Positions 1 to 8,318 of a stretch of 28,311 nt of DNA are shown here, piece by piece. The first letter of the stretch is position 1. Each line of letters starts with the position of its first letter. The notes under the pieces were generated by a model. That model was given only the letters and a program-made list of their open reading frames with translations, was not told the origin of the DNA and made no database searches. Source of the DNA: Ophioceras dolichostomum (Eukaryota; Ascomycota; Sordariomycetes; Magnaporthales; Ophioceraceae); assembly GCA_003049485.1 (NCBI GenBank), contig PYST01000391.1:1-28311 (forward strand). The letters run 5' to 3'. The translations under genes and the position numbers were made by a program.

Positions 1-2378
1 CAATGGCGTCACGGTCAACAGAATCGGCTACTCTGGATCAGGGGAGGTCCTGGCAAGGGCAAAACGATGCTCCTCTGTGGCATTATCGATGAGCTAAACA
101 AGTTCGTGGCCGAAGGCAGCAGTCCCGCCTTCTTCTTCTGCCAAGCTACTGACGAGCGCATCAACAGCGCCACATCAGTTCTTCTTGGCCTTATGTACCA
201 GCTTGTCAGCCTTCGGCCCTCCCTTATTTCTCACGTGAGGAAGAAGTTTGACAATGCCGACGAAAGGCTTTTCCAGGACAAAAATGCCTGGTGGGCCGTA
301 TCGGATATCATGTACGACATTCTACGAGACCAATCCTTTGGCAGCGTCTGCCTGATCATCGACGCACTCGACGAGTGCACGACAGGTTTACCGCAGCTGC
401 TCAACTTCATTGCCACAACTTCATCAGAATGCCTCCATGTCAAGTGGCTGGTATCGAGCAGGGACGTGCCCGACGTCGAGTTCTTGGAAAAGTATGCGAA
501 AACTCCCCTTTGCCTTGAGCTGAATGCCGAAGCCGTGATGGTCGCCGTCGAAGCCTACATCGATTACAAGATGTCACAATTCACCGAGAGGAACAAGGTT
601 TCTACAACCAGAACTCCAGAAGTCCTAGATGAGCAGCTGCAGATCCTAGATGAAGTTGCTAGGATCTTGAAAAAGAAAGCCAATGGAACCTTCCTCTGGG
701 TAGCCCTTGTCTGCAAGCAGATTGAGGAATGCGACCTGGCCGAAGTCGTTGAATGCGTACAGGAGATGCCATCAGAGCTGAACGAGGTGTATGCAAAGAT
801 GATGCACCGGATTGATGAACTCAAAGAGGCAAGGGCAAATCATTGCAAACAGATCCTCATCGTTGCCGTCAACGCATACCGCCCACTTCATATGTCGGAA
901 CTAGCAACTTTGGCTTCACTACCCAAAGTAGCGGCTCACGAAACAATCGTGAAGCGGTGCGGCCTTTTCACCATAAAGGACGCAACTGTCTACTTTGTCC
1001 ACCAGTCGGCAAAAGACTACCTTGTCACGGATCCAGCCGGCTCGAACATCCTGCCCCGGATCTTCCCTGCTGGACGTGCCGACGGACACAGGCTGATCAT
1101 ATCTCGGTCGATCGAGTGTATGACACAGAGTCTACGGCGAAACATGTACAACTTGCGCACACCAGGATCCTTCATCGACGACGTCCAACCACCAGACCCG
1201 AGCCCCTTGGCAGAGGTGGCCTACTCGTGTATCTATTGGGTCGATCATCTATGCGACACTCAGGTCTCGGATGTTCTTCATGACGACGGGCCGGTCTATG
1301 CTTTCTATCGGCAGAAGGTCCTCTACTGGTTTGAGGCACTGAGTCTTCTCAGAGAAATTCCACATGGAGTCAAGTCTCTGGTCAAACTAGAAGAGCTGCT
1401 GAAAAGTCAGGTAAGTTCAAATGATTCCCTCCACTCTTTGCCGTTATTGAGGCTAATAGCATTGTGTAGGAAAAGCTGCCACCTCAACTAATCGACCTTG
1501 TCTACGATACCTGGCGATTTATCCTTTACTTCGGATCAGTAGTAGAGGAATATCCCCTTCAACTTTACGCTTCCGGCCTTGTTTTTAGCCCGAATCACAG
1601 CGTTATAAGAGCTCTGTTTGGACGAGAGACCCTGCACAGGATTTCGCCAAATCCCGTGGTACGAGACAAATGGAGCGCATGCTGGCGGACGCTGGAGGGC
1701 CATTCTAGCTATGTCACGTCGGTGGCCTTCTCGAGCGACGGCCGGCTGGTGGCGTCGGGCTCGGGGGACAACACCGTCAAGCTCTGGGACGCGGCCACGG
1801 GCCAACTGAGCCAGACGCTACAGGGCCATAAGAAGCGGGTCTCGTCGGTGGCCTTCTCGAGCGACGGCCGGCTGGTGGCGTCGGGCTCGGGGGACAACAC
1901 CGTCAAGCTCTGGGACGCGGCCACGGGCCAACTGAGCCAGACGCTACAGGGCCATACGAACCCGGTCACGTCGGTGGCCTTCTCGAGCGACGGCCGGCTG
2001 GTGGCGTCGGGCTCGGGGGACAGGACCGTCAAGCTCTGGGACGCGGCCACGGGCCAGCTGAGCCAGACGCTCAATGTCGGCAGGGCCCTGTTCAACCTCA
2101 AATTTGATGCTGCTGGCTCTCACCTTTTAACTGAAATTGGCGCTTTCACTATCAATACAAAAGGGGATTCCAGCATCCTACCTTCTAGATTGTCAAAGCA
2201 GAATAGCTCACGTCAGGGTTATGGAATCACTGGTGATGGGGCTTGGATTGTACGCGAGTCGGAGAAGTGGCTGTGGTTGCCGCACGAGTATCGGCCAGCA
2301 GAATCAGCAGTTATGGGGTCGTCGGTTGCGATTGGGTGCTCATCAGGGTGTGTTTTGCTGTTTAGATTTACGGAATAA
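1..2378 (+). CDS. NACHT-WD40 STAND protein (HET-E/NWD-like), 5' partial
   Basis: This is the 3' part of a fungal NLR-like signal-transducing NTPase; homologues such as Podospora HET-E/HET-D/HET-R control non-self recognition and cell death. The frame is open from base 1, so start and N-terminal effector domain lie outside the window. Numbering from the first codon, Walker A GGPGKGKT is at 15-22, Walker B CLIIDALDEC at 117-126 and a WLVSSRD sensor motif at 149-155. Exon 1 ends at 1410. A 59-nt intron (GTAAGT at 1411, TAG at 1467-1469, phase 0) joins it to exon 2, 1470-2378, whose YASGLVFSPNHS linker is typical of the family. Three 42-residue WD repeats follow, then degenerate blades (GDGAWIVRESEKWLWLP) matching the usual C-terminus of such proteins. 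In total 772 residues are visible. The family is certain; the role in heterokaryon incompatibility is inferred. Confidence 0.93.
1692..2069 (+). repeat. Three 126-bp WD40 repeats, nearly identical in DNA
   Basis: Units lie at 1692-1817, 1818-1943 and 1944-2069, each coding 42 residues. Beyond the first 8 or so codons the three units are almost base-for-base identical, including silent positions. Differences cluster just after the GH dipeptide (SSYVT, KKRVS, TNPVT) and at GDNT versus GDRT. A fourth, diverged unit starts at 2070. This pattern indicates recombination or gene conversion between units. Confidence 0.95.
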
Positions 2379-2849
2379 GTAGAATGGCTTCGTAATCTTG
2401 CTATATATTTTTTTTCTCTCTCTTTGACAGTAAAGGGTCCTAGGGTTCGCTGTCAATTTATGCTGTTTAGTTCTTCTCAATTTGTCATCACTTTGGTAGT
2501 CATGGAAGCTTCGCGGTCTTGTGCTCTTAGGTACGTAGTTTGCCACAATGCGTGATTCAAATCGCTCAGGATTTCTCAGCGCGTCTCAGCGCTGGCACAC
2601 GCCTTATCACGTGCCTCGAAGAAGTGAATATCTTTTCCAACGCTCAACCTATCCATTACACCTCAACGTGGGTAAGCGGAAAGAAGTGAACGAGGGTGTG
2701 ATGAATGATGAACGGCTTAAAGTCTTTGCGATATTATCGATACAGGAATCGCCGGCTTGGAAGGATGGCGATCAGCTGTGGACAGTCCCGATGAAACACC
2801 CAAGATGGGTCAAGATGGTGCTAGAATTCGGCTTCCAGTCTGACACTGA

Positions 2850-2875
2850 GAGTCACGTGCTTATGCACGTGACTC
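2850..2875. promoter_or_regulatory. Perfect 11-bp inverted repeat with two CACGTG cores
   Basis: The arms GAGTCACGTGC and GCACGTGACTC are exact reverse complements separated by TTAT. Each arm contains CACGTG, the core bound by bHLH factors such as Cbf1/Pho4-type and SREBP-like regulators. It lies 470 bp downstream of the NACHT-WD40 stop and far from any clear promoter, so the regulatory role is inference; it could also just be a hairpin. Confidence 0.45.
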
Positions 2876-4015
2876 AAATCTTGGCACTTGGAGTCATGTG
2901 AACGATCACGCGACTTTTACCACATCGGATGGCCTCCCAAGCCCAACCTAATCGTGCTATGACAAGGACGTTGGAAACGCAAGGGACTAGGCATGGCCTG
3001 GAGCATCTTCGAGACGAAGATCAGATAGAGGTTACTGCCCAGAGGTCACTGCTCTTTGCTTTGTATTTAGCTTGTTGCTTTCCCCTCTCACTTGGAGGGA
3101 AGGAGGGAGCCAAGCGATCGTCTCTGTTCTTTGTTCTTCGTTCTTCGTTCTCTGCTCTTTCATCTTGGTCTTGCTCTTTGAGAGAACAGGACAAGAGACA
3201 GGCTGTTCCTGCATTCACGTTTTCAGCCACCTGCTTGTGATGAGAATTGAGCAACCTCCTTTTCTATTCCGCTTGCAAAAGCCCGTCGTTACAGCTCTCT
3301 CAACAACAAGAAAACTCTTCAATTAACGAAGTTCAACACCTCCACCCGAAGTGCCTATATTGTGACACAAGTTTTATACGGAGCGATCCGCATTGGTAGG
3401 AATGGGGGTTGGGCAAGAATTTGCAAGACTTGATGTCTTTCTGCGGGATCGTTCAAGCGAAAAAAGACTGCATATAGAAAGCCATCGCTTTTGCCCTTGT
3501 CTCCATCTCTGCCACCTACATCCACCTGCTTCCTCGGCTTCTATTTAGAGGGAGACTGCTTTGGTATTGGAGCTCTTTGTAATTTGGGGATAAGAGGAAA
3601 TACTTATTGACTTTCTGGCAATGCGGGCTCGTGTCCTCGAGGAGAAGAAAGAGTGCATTAAGCAGGAAATCTCAGTAAAGAACTCGTAGCTCCGCCAATA
3701 GCTCAGCCACCAACGAAGCTAGAAAGGGTAACATAGAATAAGCCAATACTTAATCACAAGGGGCTGCCAGCGTGCTTCTGAAGAAGAGCCTTACCGATGA
3801 GACAGTCCTCTTTGTCATGTGCCATATCCCAGTATCGCCAGCGCCAGCTTAACATCCCCCGAAACTGCCTCAATCCTGCAGGCCATCTTGACCCAGTCGC
3901 TCACTCCGGGGGTTTATATCTGCCTTGCCATCCCCCCCTATGTCATCTATCACGCACCTGTAGGAGCTCTGTGGGCTCATCGGCTGTCTTTCCAAAACCG
4001 CGTATACCCTCCTCC

Positions 4016-4016
4016 N
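4016..4016. other. Undetermined base (n)
   Basis: The only ambiguous base in the window. It sits in gene-free sequence and does not affect any gene called here. Confidence 1.
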
Positions 4017-4905
4017 TTGGACCTAGTTAGGTCTGCCCTCTCCCCTGGTCTTGCTCGAACCAAGCCCGGTCTGTTCTCGACGACATCCAGATAACCTGCA
4101 TCCTGCAAACTCTGTCGGCGATCGGCGACCACGACGAACGAGGCGTTTAGATTGCAGGAAGAGACCTCAAGCCCGACGGACTCCAATGGACGACAGATCT
4201 CCCTGGCTTCTGAATCGATGTCAACAGCGTTTAGGCTCAGCTTTTTTTTACAGCGTGTAAAATGCGCCGAAGATACCCTGTCGAGACACCGAAGGCGCCT
4301 TCGCGGACAACGGAACGGGGTAGAACATGGCGACCGCGGTCGGGCGGGTAGGCCAGTGCGAGGGTCGAGGGGAGAAGGTAGGCGGATCTTGATCGCTCAA
4401 AGACAAAGAGAACCAAAAATTTTGCGTCGAAATCAGACCTGGAATGGGATTAGAGTTCAGAGGGAGTGCGTGAAGGTTACGAAGGTATTTACGGTCCGGC
4501 ACGAAACATGGTGGGGCGCTTTGTGATCTTTCAGGGCCTTGACAATCGCTAATGTCGCTAATGGTTCCAGGTCGTGTAGCGACTCTAGGATTCAGTGTTC
4601 ACCTGTAAATTAAGGCTGTTCAGCGCTGGCCAACAGTAGGCACATATAATAAAAAGGGCGGTGCAGAATGGAGGTTTGACGTTTCCTCCAGAGAACATTC
4701 ATGGAAAGAAACCTTGGTGCCACATCAAGACGAAGTTCTATGAAAAACGGCCCGTTGTCTGTTCCAACGCAGTCACAGAATGATTGGCTCTCATGTTTTC
4801 CAGAGGTGCTAACATCTGCACCAGGGAGCATCGGCGTCGGTTTCTTGCACCCAGAGGCACCCGTTTTCGGCCCCCTGCTTTCCCAATCACCTCTATAACT
4901 AATCC

Positions 4906-4971
4906 ATATGATCGCCGGACTAGTACTCAGGTGGGTGACCACTGGGGAATCCCCGGTGTTGTATGTTTTTT
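4906..4971 (+). pseudogene. Truncated 5S rRNA copy (3' half only)
   Basis: Bases from about 4913 to 4965 resemble the 3' half of filamentous-fungal 5S rRNA: a GCCGGACTAGTAC segment, GGTGGGTGACCAC, GGGAATCCCCGGTG, then the terminal TTGTATG followed by a T run (4966-4971) like a Pol III terminator. The roughly 55 bases upstream, where the 5' half should be, do not match; the expected 5' ACATACGACCA-like end is absent. 5S genes are dispersed in filamentous ascomycetes and truncated copies are common. Recognised from memory of the family consensus, not by alignment. Confidence 0.68.
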
Positions 4972-5314
4972 GCCGTTATCTCTTTTTTTTTGTCATCATT
5001 TGTTTTTGGCACCCCCCATGAGTTCATCCGACGAGATACAAGGAGATGTTATGCCTCGATGAGACCATGGATGGACAACTACAACTACCAGGTTGGGTAC
5101 TAGGTAGGTACCTTGGTAGGTACAAGCAAGATCATGTCATGTTATGGTGTCTGCACAATCTCAAATGAGAAAGTAGACGTGAGATAATAAGAGAGAAAAC
5201 GCTAAAAATCATCTTATCTAATTCCATGTTAACCGGTAGTGGTAGTAGTACCACAGGTCCCTACGTATCATCATTATGCCCTCTACCCTAACCCCCATGT
5301 GTCTCGTGGGTGCT

Positions 5315-5356
5315 GTCGTCGTCGTCGTCGTCATCGTCGTCGTCGTCGTCGTCGTC
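5315..5356. repeat. (GTC)n trinucleotide microsatellite
   Basis: About fourteen GTC units with one ATC interruption near 5332-5334. It starts 16 bp past the stop codon of the minus-strand acyl-CoA synthetase, so it probably lies in that gene's 3' UTR, where the transcript would read (GAC)n. Confidence 0.95.
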
Positions 5357-5372
5357 TTGTTCGCTCATCCCC

Positions 5373-8251
5373 TCACAACTTAGCCTTGACCCTCTCCTCA
5401 ATAGCCTTGTGCTTATCCCCCTTGAGCCTGAAGTACTCCCTGATCTTCTCCCTCGCGACGCCCACGGCAGCGATGTCCTCGACGGTGGACGGCACGTTCA
5501 CCTCCTTCTCGAAGTCGCCGTGCACCGCGTTCTCGATCATCTCGCGCAGCACCCGCCTGAGGGTCTTGCCCGACCTCGTCTTGGGGATCATCCCTTTCCC
5601 CTGTATCATGCCGCCCAGCGTGGCGATGCCGCCGACCTGGCTGCGGACCAGCCTCTGGATGCCCGCGAAGAGCTCGTCGTCCGTCACGTCCTCGCTCGCC
5701 GTCACGAAGGCGAAGGGCATGTGGCCCTTGAAGGCGTCGGGGATGGCGACCACGCAGGTCTCTGCCACCAGCGGGTGGCTGGTGATGGCTTGCTCGAGAG
5801 AGCCTGGTTGGTTGTTAGTGATGAATATTCAGCTAGGGATATGGTGATACAGGAGAGAGATAGAGGCAACTCTAACATACCGGTGCTCAGCCGATGTGCT
5901 GCGACGTTGATGATATCATCTGTAGGCAGTAGGTGATGACGTGGTTAGCATATTGTGAATAGCAGAGATCAGCCAGATAGTTGAGGAGACCACTCTCTCA
6001 CCTGATCGAGCCATGATATGGATGTACCCATGCTCGTCGACCACGCCAGAGTCGCCCGTGTCGATCCAGCGGCCGTCGAAGCGCCTCAGGTAGCCCTTGT
6101 AGAAGCGATCCTCGTCCTCCCAGAGCGTCCTGAACGCCGTCGGGGCCAGCGGCGCGGCCATGACGATGTTGCCCATCCGGCCGCGAGGCAGCTCGTTGCC
6201 GTGGTCGTCGACGACCCTCACGTCGAACCCGGGCATGGGCTTGCCCGCGCTCCCAGGCTTGATGTCCAGGGCCGGGTGGTCCTTGACGTCCGTCTTGCGG
6301 TGCTTGCCCGCGTGAGGAACCAGGGCGATGCCCGAGATGGGCGAGCCGGACTCGGACGACCACCAGTTGTCCACGACCAGGGAGTCCTTCGCGCCGTACC
6401 GCTTCAGCAGTTCTTGGTACTGGAGAGACAAACCAACCATCCTGTCAGACGAAACGCGTTTGCGATGGCGGAAAGATGGATTGGACGACGTGGGAAGAGG
6501 GAAGGGGAGGGAGTGAGGAAAAGGTGGACACAGTAAACATACCATGGTGACGATGGCCGGCTCTGACCTCTCGCCGGCAAGGAAAACGGCCTTCAGGCTC
6601 TTGAGGCCACCCCTCTCTCCGATCTGGGTGATGAACTTGTTGTCCGGGTCCTCCTTGCGGATGGCCCGCAGCGCCGTCGGGGCAGTGAATAGAGAGTTGA
6701 CTTTATACTCCTCCACCATCCTCCAGAACGCCGACGCGTCCGGTGTGCCCACCGGCTTGCCCTCGTACAGGACCGTCGCGGCGCCTGTGAGTAAGGGGCC
6801 GTACAGCGTGTAGCTGTGGGACACCACCCAGCCTATGTCGCTGAAGCATGCCATCTGTTATATCATATCATTGTTTTGTAAGCCATTGAGCATCCTCAAT
6901 AGCGGGGCAGACCGGAAAGGGGGGAAAGGGGGGAAAGGGGGGAAAGGGGGAAAGGGGTAGGGTGAATACGAACCACGTCGCCTGGGCCATGGATACCAAA
7001 GAGATAGCTGATGGAGAGGTGCAGGCCCACGGCATGGCCGGCGGCCTCTCTTAGCACGCCCTTGGGCATTCCGGTGGTCCCGCTGGTGTAGATGACGTAG
7101 ACGCCGTCGCTGCTTCCGACAGGGACGCACTCGGCGTGTGGCAGCCGCCTGACGCGGGCGGACTGGACAAGATCATTCCAGACACGCTCACCTCGATGAC
7201 TGTTCGGGTGCGCATATATGCTGAGGTCAGACACAGGAATGCGGCGTTGTAGGAGGTTATAGGGGGTTGTAGGAGGCTGGAGGTTGGAGCGGGCATGGGA
7301 AGTCTTCACTTACCGACGGATGGGTTCCCATCGCAGCTGGTCCCGCTGCCAGACGATAGTCTTTGGCGGCTTCCACTTGGATGAGGAGATGGCCGCGGTC
7401 ACGAAGTCCCGGTACGGGATGGGCGGCTTGTTGCCGTCGATGCCGCACGAGGCGGTCAGGATGGCGACCGGTCGCGATGCCTCGATGCGCTGGGCGAGCG
7501 CGCTCGAGGCGAAGCCGCCGAAGACGACGGCGTGGATGCCGCCCAGGCGGTTGATGGCCAGGATGCCGATCAGGGCGGCGGGGATCATGGGCATGTAGAC
7601 CAGCACGACGTCGCCCTTCTTGACGCCCTCGTCCCGCAACACGGCGGCGAACAGGCCGACCTCGTCCAGCAGGCGGCGGTAGCTGTAGACGTCCTTGGTG
7701 CCAGTCACGGGGCTGTCGTAGATGATGGCCGGCCACTCGCCGTGCCCGTCCAGCACGTGACGGTCGATGCAGTTGTAGCAGGTCGAGATCTCTCCGCCGG
7801 GGAACCACTCCCAGTGCTCGTGCGATGTGCCGTCCTTCAGCGCCTTGGTCGTCATCATGAGCACCGACTCGGGCTTCTTGTGCCAGTGGAGATGCTCGGC
7901 CTGGTGGCCCCAGAAGGACTCTGGGTCATCCAGGGAGTGCTCGTGCACCTCATCTTGGGGGTGTTTGTTGTCCATTTTGTTTTCTGTTGTTGGAGTTGCT
8001 GGCGTACTGGACGAGGATGAGGATGAGGAAGAAAAGGAAGGAGAAGAAGTAGAAAAGGGGGTAGTGGAAGGGAAGCTCAGATAGGATCCTGTTATCAAGT
8101 AGCGGTTGCGAAAGTGAGAAAGTCGTATAGAATAGGTGGTACTATGGGTACGATGAGAATATCTAGATGAGAGAAGCGGTAGGAACAAGGGAAGGAGTGT
8201 GCCTTTCCAAGTCGAGACTGGAATGCGGCTCACGGAGAGGGAGCGCAACAT
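5373..8251 (-). CDS. Short-chain acyl-CoA (acetyl/propionyl-CoA) synthetase, ACSS3/PrpE type
   Basis: This ATP-dependent ligase activates a short-chain fatty acid to its CoA thioester through an acyl-AMP. Six exons fit one frame: 8251-7314, 7199-6974, 6854-6543, 6419-6002, 5919-5881 and 5803-5373, giving 787 residues. Introns are 114, 119, 123, 82 and 77 nt. The adenylation motif YTSGTTGMPKG is at about 350-360, DNWWSSESG follows in exon 4, WIDTGD marks the hinge region, and PKTRSGK near the C-terminus carries the catalytic lysine (about 724). SDIGWVVSHSYTLYGPLL and LYEGKPVGTPDA resemble ACSS3 and PrpE more than the main acetate enzyme FacA. The first ATG (8251) has an in-frame TAG just upstream and adds a 92-residue basic, Ser-rich leader; a second start at 7975 gives 695 residues, the usual family length. 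The protein ends in AKL, a PTS1-like tripeptide. Substrate preference cannot be read from sequence. Confidence 0.9.
6916..6957. repeat. 9-bp (AAAGGGGGG)n tract in intron 2
   Basis: Five G runs of 4 to 6 separated by AAA on the plus strand, which is the template strand of the acyl-CoA synthetase. The tract lies inside intron 2 (6973-6855), so the pre-mRNA reads it as a C/U-rich run. It meets the usual pattern for a G-quadruplex. Confidence 0.9.
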
Positions 8252-8257
8252 CTACGC

Positions 8258-8265
8258 TATATAAA
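8258..8265 (-). promoter_or_regulatory. TATA-like element next to the first ATG of the acyl-CoA synthetase
   Basis: TATATAAA on the plus strand (TTTATATA on the gene's strand) ends only 6 bp before the ATG at 8251. If it positioned transcription about 30 bp downstream, the mRNA would begin inside the first ATG's frame and translation would start at 7975. Weak evidence: the better orientation is plus and fungal start sites vary. Confidence 0.3.
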
Positions 8266-8266
8266 C

Positions 8267-8318
8267 AAGTGAGTGAGTGCTGAGCTAGTGTTAGAGACAC
8301 TAGCTCACCCACTCACTT
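8267..8318. repeat. Imperfect inverted repeat in the acyl-CoA synthetase promoter
   Basis: The left arm (8267-8290) and right arm (8298-8318) pair over about 21 bp with small bulges, with loop TTAGAGA. The inner 9 bp (GAGCTAGTG/CACTAGCTC) pair perfectly. It begins about 15 bp upstream of the ATG at 8251. Confidence 0.8.

Larger units (their letters stand above)
2379..5372. other. Gene-free region between the NACHT-WD40 gene and the acyl-CoA synthetase
   Basis: No open frame here shows a recognisable domain, and the longest (2548-2901) has no family resemblance. The stretch holds a perfect CACGTG-containing inverted repeat (2850-2875), a pyrimidine-rich tract around 3120-3185, an undetermined base at 4016, a truncated 5S rRNA copy (about 4906-4965), a GTAGGTACC-type cluster (5095-5123) and a GTC microsatellite (5315-5356). 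It could hide a decayed mobile element, but I saw no terminal repeats or transposase remnants. Confidence 0.6.

Noticed and set aside
1801..1820. tRNA A-box-like sequence in the WD repeats (minus strand)
   Set aside because: It is coding sequence repeated three times, with no B box or foldable cloverleaf.
2879..2886. TCTTGGCA, identical to the clock element described for Neurospora ccg-2
   Set aside because: An 8-mer is expected by chance in a window this size, and it is nowhere near the CCG-6-like gene.
3690..3760. TAGCTCAGCC similar to a tRNA A box
   Set aside because: No B box (GGTTCRANNCC) at the right distance and no acceptor stem pairing.
3797..4094. Overlapping frames with hydrophobic stretches around the undetermined base
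   Set aside because: No coherent start, splice chain or family match; the undetermined base prevents a firm reading.
5373..8251. Assignment as the main acetate enzyme FacA/ACU-5
   Set aside because: WWSSESG, SDIGWVVSHSYTLYGPLL and the ACSS3-like GKPVGTPDA segment fit the propionate/ACSS3 branch better; a phylogeny would decide.
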